From positions 1,958,501 to 2,022,500 of the forward strand of contig NZ_CP007029.1 of NCBI RefSeq assembly GCF_000227685.2: a DNA stretch of 64,000 nucleotides. Direction: 5' to 3'. This DNA is from Thioalkalivibrio paradoxus ARh 1. GTDB taxonomy: Bacteria > Pseudomonadota > Gammaproteobacteria > Ectothiorhodospirales > Ectothiorhodospiraceae. The number at the start of each line of letters is the position of its first letter. Position 1 is the first letter of the stretch. The notes beneath the pieces are model-generated. The model searched no databases, had not been told where the DNA came from, and saw nothing but the letters and a program-made list of their open reading frames with translations. Both the position numbers and the translations under genes were made by a program. Shown piece by piece: positions 17,133 through 25,007 of the stretch.

Positions 17133-17952
17133 GCGTGAGAGCCCTGCCAGCCCGAGAAACAGCCGGTTCCGCCTGTTGCCAGATCAACGCCGGCATCTCG
17201 GGGCGAACGGGCCGTGCCTCGCGGCGGGTCGCCACGGTCCAGATGTGGCGGCGCTGTAGCCATTCCAACCGGTAGGGCTCCACTCGCAGCGCGAACAGGC
17301 GCGATAGGTCCGCGCCTAGATCGAATTCTCCGGACTGCCAGCCTTCGCTGTCGGCACCAAAACCCAAGTTCTGCAAATGGTCAGCCATCCATGCAGTGGC
17401 AAGTTCGCGGAATCGGCTTCGGGTGGCCTCTTCGGTCGAATCACCCACGAAGAACGTCCCCGTCTGACCGATCCATTGCCGCAGGCGTTGGGGATCGAGT
17501 GCGAGTTCGCGCGGGGCACCCAGATGCTTCACTACCATGGCAGCGATTCGCTGTTCGGTACGCTCCAGCCATACCTGGTAGCGAGGGCGCCACTCTGGCT
17601 GTGCCAGGAGATCGATCACCCGCTGGCGCAGTTCCGAGCGCTGGCCGGCATGGCCGACCACACGTGCGATGGCCTGCCCAGAGGGGTCATGCAGCACGAT
17701 GGTGATGCCCCTCACTGCGCAGGCCAGAATGGCCTCGGTGGAGAATTCCACCGAGGCATCAGCAACGATTCGGGATACCCGTCGCAACGGGAAGTAGCGA
17801 TCTGCCTGCCCTTCGCCCACCACACGCAGCGCCGGTCCATCCAGCTCCACCCGGAGGCCGGGCGTTTTCGGATCCAGAATCAGCGGCCGCGGCGGCTGTG
17901 CCTCGCAAGCGGGGGGCAGCCCACGCAACTCCCTGGGAGGGTTCGCATCCAT
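17098..17952 (-). CDS. Degenerate Cas1-like protein (adaptation module 2)
   Basis: 284 aa. The N-terminal Cas1 beta domain is clear (PLILDPKTPGLRVELDG, YFPLRRVSRIVADAS, AVRGITIVLHDPSG). The helical half contains E183 and D215 (FDLGADLSRLF), which may match the catalytic Glu and Asp, but no His lies at the expected place (GFGADSEGWQSGEFD). It is a paralogue of the 1563-2375 protein with the same loss. A GTG at 18042 overlapping the cas2 stop would add 30 residues. I prefer the ATG because it gives the same N-terminal length as the paralogue. Confidence 0.72.
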   Translation of the reverse strand: MDANPPRELRGLPPACEAQPPRPLILDPKTPGLRVELDGPALRVVGEGQADRYFPLRRVSRIVADASVEFSTEAILACAVRGITIVLHDPSGQAIARVVGHAGQRSELRQRVIDLLAQPEWRPRYQVWLERTEQRIAAMVVKHLGAPRELALDPQRLRQWIGQTGTFFVGDSTEEATRSRFRELATAWMADHLQNLGFGADSEGWQSGEFDLGADLSRLFALRVEPYRLEWLQRRHIWTVATRREARPVRPEMPALIWQQAEPAVSRAGRALTHALHRWLVPLG

Positions 17953-18038
17953 GACAGTGATGAAACCATCCCGTCGAACGGAATCGTAGGCCTCGCAACC
18001 TTGTCGGAGCTCGGCGTAGCAAGTAATCGTCACAAGGG

Positions 18039-18323
18039 TCACGTGATAAAGAAGACGGGTGGGTCGACTGGTGGCGCACCGATTCCCAGGGTGCGTACGG
18101 GTGCTCGCCGATCCAGGTTCAGAACGAAGAAGCGGTCCGTTTGCTCGTCGATCACGGCCCGCACCCGGCGTAGCAGTTCCTCGCACTCAGTGTCGGTAAG
18201 AAAACACTCGAACACTGACTTCTGGCCACCCGTGGCATAGTCCCGGAGCACCCGGTGGGCCTGCCTCAGACGCCCCGGGTCGCTCACATCGTAGGCTGCA
18301 AGATACAGGCGTCTACGGGTCAT
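18039..18323 (-). CDS. cas2: Cas2, lineage alpha (adaptation module 2)
   Basis: 94 aa. Key stretches are YLAAYDVSDPGRLRQAHR, YATGGQKSVFECFL and DRFFVLNLDRRAPVRTLG. It matches the Cas2 at 3367-3651 in length and motifs. It heads module 2, in which the gene after it is the degenerate cas1-like gene rather than a canonical cas1. Confidence 0.93.
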   Translation of the reverse strand: MTRRRLYLAAYDVSDPGRLRQAHRVLRDYATGGQKSVFECFLTDTECEELLRRVRAVIDEQTDRFFVLNLDRRAPVRTLGIGAPPVDPPVFFIT

Positions 18324-18398
18324 TCTCGTGCCAACTGCGGATTCGGCCCGGGGCCGCCGGAAAGGCCGAGGCCGTGTCCGGTAGTCCCTGGCCGAAGT

Positions 18399-19010
18399 TC
18401 AGAACGGCAGATCCGGATCAGCCACTGCCGGCTGGCTCGGCGCGAGGCGGCTGAACGGTACCCGCTCGATGATACGGAAGAAGGTGAGCTTCTCCAGATA
18501 CGGGCCGCCGGGAGGCGTGTACGCCACGCTGTAGCCACCCACGAGGGTGCCGGCCACGATCCCTTCTTCGCCCAGCCACGCGAGCATCTCGACCACAGCA
18601 CCATCGGTCAGGCGACCGTACTTGCCCCGGAGCACATAGAACCCATCCCCGTTGCGCAGCGGCCGCGACACCCGCGATTCTGCCAGCCACTGCACGATTG
18701 CCTCGCGCCGGCCGCCCGGGTCGCGGGCGGGTTCCTGGGTTGGCGCGGGCCTGGGGTTAGCGTCCGGAGCGGTCTCCCCCGCTCTACCAAGATCCTGTTG
18801 CTCCCAGTACGACTCGTCCGCCTCGAGCTCCGATGGTTCCGGCCCCGCTTCCTCTTCCACGTGCGCGTAGTCGGGCTCCAGGTATCCGTAGTCCGGCTCG
18901 AGCTGGTGATCGTCAGGGCCACCTAGGTGTTCTTCCCAGAACTCGGAATCGTAGTCGTCGAACTGGTCGGTCCAATCAACGTTCTGAGGGTTCTCCCCTG
19001 GATCCAACAT
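18399..19010 (-). CDS. Acidic protein of unknown function at the head of the cas run
   Basis: 203 aa. The N-terminal ~75 residues are extremely acidic (Asp/Glu with Tyr and Trp, for example DYDSEFWEEHLGGPDDH), followed by a Pro/Ala linker. Residues ~105-190 look like a small alpha/beta winged-helix type domain (GRLTDGAVVEMLAWLGEEG, then GYSVAYTPPGG). No family is recognised. It is co-directional with adaptation module 2, 75 bp upstream of cas2. The acidic tail could mimic nucleic acid or bind basic Cas proteins; this is only a guess. Confidence 0.65.
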   Translation of the reverse strand: MLDPGENPQNVDWTDQFDDYDSEFWEEHLGGPDDHQLEPDYGYLEPDYAHVEEEAGPEPSELEADESYWEQQDLGRAGETAPDANPRPAPTQEPARDPGGRREAIVQWLAESRVSRPLRNGDGFYVLRGKYGRLTDGAVVEMLAWLGEEGIVAGTLVGGYSVAYTPPGGPYLEKLTFFRIIERVPFSRLAPSQPAVADPDLPF

Positions 19011-19187
19011 CTGTCGTTACCTCGCGTGAGCCAGGCTCTGCCGTTGCGGGCGGAACCCTTGGTTCTGTTGGCGACGAATGTAACGACACGGGTCCGATAC
19101 TGACCCACTTGGCAAGCTTGCCACGCTTCGGCGCGATTCACCCAGGCGAGTGGCACGGGAAGCAGGGCAAGAGAATTCCTGAGTACC

Positions 19188-20616
19188 GTCTTCATCCCTT
19201 CTTCATCAGGGAAGTCGTTCTGACGATTGAACGCGGCTATGTATGCGAATACTGCGAAGTCTAAATCCCTTCTTCATCAGGGAAGTCGTTCTGACTGGCC
19301 AAGATGACGCCGGGCCAGCGCGCCAAGGCGGTCTTAATCCCTTCTTCATCAGGGAAGTCGTTCTGACCTTTAGATACGAAGAACTGGAGCCATTAGATGA
19401 GTCTTAATCCCTTCTTCATCAGGGAAGTCGTTCTGACTGGGCAACACCAGCACAAGGCGGAATTCCAAGCGTCTTAATCCCTTCTTCATCAGGGAAGTCG
19501 TTCTGACCTTGGGCAGTGGGCCGGTGTAGACCACCTTACCAGTCTTAATCCCTTCTTCATCAGGGAAGTCGTTCTGACCCAAAAGCTGGGTCAGGGACAT
19601 CCTGACCTTCCGTCTTAATCCCTTCTTCATCAGGGAAGTCGTTCTGACGATGCCGAGCGCACGGCAGACTGGATGGTAAAGGTCTTAATCCCTTCTTCAT
19701 CAGGGAAGTCGTTCTGACTCGATCTCGTAGGACGGCCAGATAGCCCAACGTGTCTTAATCCCTTCTTCATCAGGGAAGTCGTTCTGACGTGACCTGTTCG
19801 ATCACAAGCTGGACGCGAATGGTCTTAATCCCTTCTTCATCAGGGAAGTCGTTCTGACTGCTGGCGAAGTTCAACCAGAAAGAGGTATAGAGTCTTAATC
19901 CCTTCTTCATCAGGGAAGTCGTTCTGACATCAGTCGACCGCGCTGATGCACGTCATCGAGCGGTCTTAATCCCTTCTTCATCAGGGAAGTCGTTCTGACG
20001 TCGCAGCCTCAACGCCTATGCTGGCATCAACTGGGTCTTAATCCCTTCTTCATCAGGGAAGTCGTTCTGACATCCGCCACCTATTATATGCCCGAGTCGG
20101 GTAGGTCTTAATCCCTTCTTCATCAGGGAAGTCGTTCTGACGGCCGGCAATGAAGCGCAAGTCGCCGAGATCGGTCTTAATCCCTTCTTCATCAGGGAAG
20201 TCGTTCTGACAAACCCGGCGGACGTACATGCTCAAACTGGCGGTCTTAATCCCTTCTTCATCAGGGAAGTCGTTCTGACCGGGGTCGAGTACTGGATCGC
20301 GGCCTGGATCGTCTTAATCCCTTCTTCATCAGGGAAGTCGTTCTGACGCTACTACGACGCGCAAACCCACGAGTTCGTAGGTCTTAATCCCTTCTTCATC
20401 AGGGAAGTCGTTCTGACTTCTATGAGGGTGAGGATGACCCCGCGAACTTGTCTTAATCCCTTCTTCATCAGGGAAGTCGTTCTGACACGTCGAGTCGGCC
20501 AGCATCGACAGAAAGCGAAGTCTTAATCCCTTCTTCATCAGGGAAGTCGTTCTGACGTATTCCCCGCTCGGGCTGGCCGCGCGGATCGTCTTAATCCCTT
20601 CTTCATCAGGGAAGTC
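19188..20616 (-). CRISPR. CRISPR array 2, distal (old) part up to the IS insertion
   Basis: Twenty full copies of the 37-bp repeat start at 19188, 19259, 19331, 19401, 19471, 19542, 19612, 19682, 19752, 19822, 19892, 19963, 20035, 20105, 20174, 20243, 20311, 20381, 20450 and 20520. A twenty-first (20588) is interrupted after GGGAAGTC by the IS. The first two copies each differ from consensus by one base, marking the old end. The repeat is identical to that of array 1. The leader lies beyond the IS at 23152. Confidence 0.98.
20611..20616. repeat. Left copy of the IS target-site duplication
   Basis: GAAGTC here is repeated directly at 22293-22298 on the other side of the IS. Joining the two flanks with one copy restores an exact CRISPR repeat, which confirms both the IS ends and the duplication. 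Confidence 0.85.
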
Positions 20617-20693
20617 CCCCTCTGTCAGCATAGAAGTCCGCTGGATTGGACGCAGTAAACTTAACCCTCGAGGGGGCGGAGAGAGCGGATGGA

Positions 20694-21190
20694 ATGCCAC
20701 GGTACAGCGAAGAGTTCAAAGCCAAGGTGGTCGAGAAGATGATGCCGCCCAATGCCCGGGCGGTGGCCGACGTGCACCGGGAGACGGGGGTGTCGGAACC
20801 CACCCTGTATGCCTGGCGCCGGGAGTTCCAGGACCGGGGGCATGCGGTGCCGGCGGATCCGGCGAACCCGGAATCCTGGAGTGGCCGGGACAAGCTCGCG
20901 GTGGTGATCGAAACCGCCGCGCTGAATGAGCAGGCGCTCTCGGAGTACTGCCGGTGCAAGGGTCTGTATCCCGAGCAGATCGAGCGCTGGAAGGAAGCGG
21001 CCATGGCCGGCAGCGCCGATCCCCAGCGGCTGACCCGGGACGAGCGTGCCGCCTGGCAGCAGGAGAAGAAGCGCGTGCGCGACCTGGAGCGCGAGCTGCG
21101 CCGGAAAGAGAAAGCCCTGGCCGAGGCAGCCGCCTTGCTGGTGTTGAAAAAAAAGCCCAGGCGATCTGGGGGGACGACGAGGACGCATGA
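20694..21190 (+). CDS. IS3-family OrfA (helix-turn-helix protein), apparent -1 frame break at an A8 run
   Basis: It starts MPRYSEEFKAKVVEKMM, with a transposase_8-type HTH and then a leucine/charge-rich coil (RDLERELRRKEKALAEAAALL). The zero frame runs past the expected end to 21422. Shifting -1 at the run of eight A residues near 21148 restores a typical OrfA ending (AQAIWGDDEDA) with a TGA at 21188-21190 that overlaps the orfB ATG. Either this is programmed frameshifting, or one A has been lost from A9 by mutation or assembly error. Confidence 0.75.
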
Positions 21191-22263
21191 TCACGCCCGA
21201 GACCCGTGCCTTGGCGCTGGACCTGATCGACGAGGCGGTCGCCGCCGGTGCCCGGCTCACCCCGGCCTGTGCGGTCCTCGGCCTGACGCCGCGCACGCTG
21301 CGCCGCTGGCGCGCCCTCGCCGGCAGCGACACCGGGCTGGTGGACCGGCGCACCTGCACCCCGCGGGTGCCGGCCAACCGCCTGAGTGCCGAAGAGCAGG
21401 AGACGATCCTGACGGTCTGTAACGCGCCGGAGTACCGTAGCCTGCCACCGACCCAGATCGTGCCGCGCCTGGCCGACCAGGGCGTGTACATCGCGTCCGA
21501 GGCGAGCTTCTACCGCGTGCTGCGGGCCCATGACCAGGTACAGCGCCGGGGCCGGGCGGCGGCCCCACGGCAGGTGCCCAAACCGGAGGGGGTCTGCGCG
21601 ACTGCGCCCAATGTTTGCTGGGCGTGGGACATCACCTTCCTGGCCTCTTCGATCCGGGGGCAGTTCTACCGCCTGTACCTGATCGAGGACGTCTTCAGCC
21701 GCAAGGTCGTCGGCTGGGAGGTGCACACCGAGGAAAGCGCCGAACACGCCAGTCGCCTGATCGAACGCGCCTGTCTCGCCGAGGGCGTCCATCGCCCGGG
21801 CCTGGTGCTGCACTCGGATAATGGCAGCCCCATGAAGGGTGCCACCATGCTCAGCACCTTGCAGCGCCTGGGTGTCGTCCCGTCCTTCAGTCGCCCCTCG
21901 GTGAGCGACGACAACCCCTACGCGGAAAGCCTGTTCCGGACCTTGAAATACACGCCGGCCTTTCCGCCTCAGCCGTTTGCCAGCCTCGCCGACGCCCGCG
22001 CTTGGGTCGCGCGCTTCGTCCACTGGTACAACGAGGAACATCGCCACAGCAAGATCCGCTTCGTCACCCCCGGCCAGCGTCATCGCGGGGAGGACATCGC
22101 GATCCTGGCGCACCGGCACCGGGTGTACCAAGACGCCCAACGCGCCAACCCGACACGCTGGTCGCGGCACACGCGCAACTGGACACCGATCGATCACGTC
22201 TGGCTCAACCCACCGAAGGAACATGCCCAAACGCCAGCCCTGATGGTCGCTCAGGCGGCATGA
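21187..22263 (+). CDS. IS3-family OrfB transposase (DDE)
   Basis: 358 aa with an intact catalytic triad: D148 (AWDITFL), D211 (HSDNGSPMKG) and E247 (YAESLFRTLKY), giving the canonical DD(35)E spacing. The rve core (YRLYLIEDVFSRKVVGWEVH) is complete and the C-terminus is full length. The ATG overlaps the orfA stop in the shifted frame (ATGA). The element may still be mobile if OrfA is made. Confidence 0.95.
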   Translation: MITPETRALALDLIDEAVAAGARLTPACAVLGLTPRTLRRWRALAGSDTGLVDRRTCTPRVPANRLSAEEQETILTVCNAPEYRSLPPTQIVPRLADQGVYIASEASFYRVLRAHDQVQRRGRAAAPRQVPKPEGVCATAPNVCWAWDITFLASSIRGQFYRLYLIEDVFSRKVVGWEVHTEESAEHASRLIERACLAEGVHRPGLVLHSDNGSPMKGATMLSTLQRLGVVPSFSRPSVSDDNPYAESLFRTLKYTPAFPPQPFASLADARAWVARFVHWYNEEHRHSKIRFVTPGQRHRGEDIAILAHRHRVYQDAQRANPTRWSRHTRNWTPIDHVWLNPPKEHAQTPALMVAQAA

Positions 22264-22292
22264 AAAAGCGGACAACTACGTTGACAAACACC

Positions 22293-23151
22293 GAAGTCGT
22301 TCTGACGCAGCCATGACGAACTTCGAATACTGGATCAACGTCTTAATCCCTTCTTCATCAGGGAAGTCGTTCTGACCGTGTCCGACGAACGAATTGGCTC
22401 CTGCCGGTGTCTTAATCCCTTCTTCATCAGGGAAGTCGTTCTGACATGTAGAACTTGTGCAGTCGCTGGCCGACAATGCGTCTTAATCCCTTCTTCATCA
22501 GGGAAGTCGTTCTGACTGTCCGACGAGGACAACGAGCCGGAAGGCGAGAAGTCTTAATCCCTTCTTCATCAGGGAAGTCGTTCTGACGGCAGGGATGATT
22601 CAATGGGATGGCCAGGAAGGGTCTTAATCCCTTCTTCATCAGGGAAGTCGTTCTGACAACAAGGCGCGCGCCGAAGCATTCGCAAACGATCGTCTTAATC
22701 CCTTCTTCATCAGGGAAGTCGTTCTGACCTGGTTGAAAGGTTGCGCGCTCAGCCAGAATCTCGTCTTAATCCCTTCTTCATCAGGGAAGTCGTTCTGACA
22801 GTTGTTGCACGCGCGCGTATTTCGGGCGCTGGGTCTTAATCCCTTCTTCATCAGGGAAGTCGTTCTGACGTCCCAATGGTCTCGCCAGGACGCGATCGAG
22901 GCGTCTTAATCCCTTCTTCATCAGGGAAGTCGTTCTGACCCTCGCCACTGGCAACAGCCAGCGCGGACTCGAGGTCTTAATCCCTTCTTCATCAGGGAAG
23001 TCGTTCTGACGAAGATCCCACGGCGCGGGGATACCACGGCGGCGGTCTTAATCCCTTCTTCATCAGGGAAGTCGTTCTGACTTTCTGCAAGGGTCGAGGA
23101 ACTGCGCGCCGAACGTCTTAATCCCTTCTTCATCAGGGAAGTCGTTCTGAC
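22293..23151 (-). CRISPR. CRISPR array 2, leader-proximal (young) part
   Basis: It opens with the rest of the interrupted repeat (GAAGTCGTTCTGAC, 22293-22306), then twelve full repeats at 22340, 22409, 22480, 22551, 22621, 22692, 22763, 22833, 22903, 22974, 23045 and 23115. With the distal part it makes one original array of 33 repeats. The last repeat touches the leader at 23152. Transcription is leftward, so distal spacers can be expressed only through the IS. Confidence 0.98.
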
Positions 23152-23363
23152 TGCATGCCTCGAAAACACATATGAATTCAACGGCTTGCAAAGGGGGTTC
23201 GCGGGTTTCACTGGGTGCCGGGGACTGATGCCTTTGCGAGCGTCTGAATCCGGGCCTCGTGCACGATGGTAGCCTACCGCGCGCGGGGCTGCATCCGCGG
23301 CCCGGGGCCCGCACGGAGGTACAGCTTCTCCTGTGTCTGTCACGGGCACCGAGCCCAGCTTGG
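23152..23363 (-). promoter_or_regulatory. CRISPR leader of array 2
   Basis: It starts TGCATGCCTCGAAAACACAT and shares several blocks with the leader at 1121-1242, including GGGGTTCGCGGGTTTC and GACTGATGC. The match fades after about 100 bp. The rest, up to the csm5 stop at 23364, shows no gene. Confidence 0.78.
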
Positions 23364-25007
23364 TCAGCCATCCTTCGGCTGGCGCAGGCGTGCGAGGTCG
23401 TTCTGGCGTTCGGCCCGGGATTTCTTGCTCCACGGCAGCGCGCGTACCGTTTGCTGTATTGCGTCCGCTGCTTGCCGGCGCAGTTCCTCGGAACCCCAGT
23501 CCAACGCCGTTCTGAGTAGATCGACCCGGGCACTGGCGACTTGGCTGCTCGGGGCGAGCGTGCCGGCAGCCTGTTCCTGCGCCAGAGTGCTCAGCAGCGC
23601 GTCGATCTGACGTTCGTCTTCGCTCATCGAGGCCAGCCGCTGCGCGCGCTCGCGTTCTTTGCGTTCGGCTTCCTGCTCGGCGCGCGTGCGCTCGATTTCG
23701 CGTTGCCGCTCGGTTTCGAGTTCGGCGGCCAGCTTCTGGCGGTGGCTGGCGATCCGTTCGCGCCAGGATTGCATGTCGTCGGCGCGCAGTTGCGGCGGCC
23801 AATCGGCCAGTTCCCCGGGATCGCGAAACGACTCCACGAGCATCCAGCCAAACGGCAGCAGGCCTTGCTGGGTCTGGCGCTCGTCTCCGGCCAGCCAGAG
23901 TGTCTTGGCCTCGTCCATAAAATCGGGCGCGTCGCCCTTACCCTTGAGGATTTTGATATGCCGGACGCCGTTCAGCGTCACGGATTCCGCACCGCTGTGG
24001 CGGCCCACTCGCAGCAGGAACGCGCGATTGGCGTCCAGGGCCTTGCCCACCGGGCTGGCGAACAGGGTTTCGAGCCGGCGTTCCCAGTCGCGATCGACGT
24101 AGCCCATGTTCTTCATCAGGGCCATTTCGCGCTCGAAATGCGCGCGGTAGAAGCGGTTGCATGCGGCCGCGATCTCGGAAAACGTAAACACACGGGCCGG
24201 CCAGTTCGGGCTCTCGACTCCGGCGATGTCCTGGATGGAGAGCGAACCGCGGAACGCCCGATCCGCAAACGGCGGCAAACATTCAAGAAGCTGATAAAGC
24301 CCCTGCTGTTCCGCGCGGGACTGCAGCTGCTGGCCACCCCGCAGCACCGGCCTTTTCTTGCGGTTCAGCGCGAAGCGCACATCGGTGGCAAACCGGCCGG
24401 GCCGGACGACTGCGGCGTCGCTGATCCTGAGCATCCGCAACGGATCCCGCTCGAACGATCCCTCGAACAGGGATTCCTGCAGCCGCCGGTTTCCTTGCCG
24501 GTCCCGTTTCCAGTCGTCTGGAATCGGACGCCCCTCGTTGACCTGGTCGAGCAGCGCGGTGCGGATTGCGCCCTTCATCCCGCTGCCGGGCAAGATGGCG
24601 GAGCCCGTGGCCGCCGACCAGGCGGTGCGTTCGATCTCCAGCCGGTTCTGCACCGCGCGGCCCGTGGCCTCGTGCTGCGCGACCTGGCCGACCCGTTCCT
24701 GATAGAACGCCTCGACCGTGGCGTTTACCCGCACCTGATGCCGGGAAACGGCGATCAGCCGACGCCGATTGTCGTGAAAGAACGCCTGCACCGAGCGCAG
24801 CATGCGGTCGTCGGGCCGACCGGCCAGAATCGCGTCCAGGCGCCTGCGCTCGGCCTCCGGCAGTGCTTGTAAGGCCGCCAGTGCGTCGAACTCGTGCAGC
24901 GTACCGCCCTCGATCACGTATTCGGTGGGCGTGTAGTCCCGCCCCGTGCCCAGATGCACGGGCGAAAGCGGCGTGACCGCGAGCTCCCAGTGTTCCATCA
25001 CGCTCAT
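23364..25007 (-). CDS. csm5: Type III-A RAMP protein Csm5 with charged C-terminal extension
   Basis: 547 aa, clearly longer than typical Csm5. The RAMP core reads LAVTPLSPVHLGTGRDYTPT, then ILPGSGMKGAIRTALLDQV and late SVTLNGVRHIKILKG. From about residue 400 follows a Glu/Arg-rich coiled-coil (ERQREIERTRAEQEAER), a helical segment and a basic tail (PWSKKSRAERQNDLARLR). Csm5 caps the Csm backbone near the crRNA 3' end. The ATG overlaps the csm4 stop (ATGA). It is the last gene of the csm operon and ends 212 bp before array 2. Confidence 0.93.
   Translation of the reverse strand: MSVMEHWELAVTPLSPVHLGTGRDYTPTEYVIEGGTLHEFDALAALQALPEAERRRLDAILAGRPDDRMLRSVQAFFHDNRRRLIAVSRHQVRVNATVEAFYQERVGQVAQHEATGRAVQNRLEIERTAWSAATGSAILPGSGMKGAIRTALLDQVNEGRPIPDDWKRDRQGNRRLQESLFEGSFERDPLRMLRISDAAVVRPGRFATDVRFALNRKKRPVLRGGQQLQSRAEQQGLYQLLECLPPFADRAFRGSLSIQDIAGVESPNWPARVFTFSEIAAACNRFYRAHFEREMALMKNMGYVDRDWERRLETLFASPVGKALDANRAFLLRVGRHSGAESVTLNGVRHIKILKGKGDAPDFMDEAKTLWLAGDERQTQQGLLPFGWMLVESFRDPGELADWPPQLRADDMQSWRERIASHRQKLAAELETERQREIERTRAEQEAERKERERAQRLASMSEDERQIDALLSTLAQEQAAGTLAPSSQVASARVDLLRTALDWGSEELRRQAADAIQQTVRALPWSKKSRAERQNDLARLRQPKDG

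Larger units (their letters stand above)
20617..22292 (+). mobile_element. IS3-family insertion sequence inside a CRISPR repeat
   Basis: About 1.68 kb bounded by imperfect inverted ends. The left end reads TGTCAGCATAGAAGTCCGC after six bases; the right end, reverse-complemented, reads TGTCAACGTAGTTGTCCGC after six bases. It carries an orfA helix-turn-helix gene and an orfB DDE transposase gene. The direct duplication GAAGTC flanks it. The transposase genes point opposite to CRISPR transcription. Confidence 0.92.

Noticed and set aside
23260..23610. Plus-strand gene opposite the csm5 end and leader
   Set aside because: It is a shadow of csm5 with no ribosome site and no recognisable motif.
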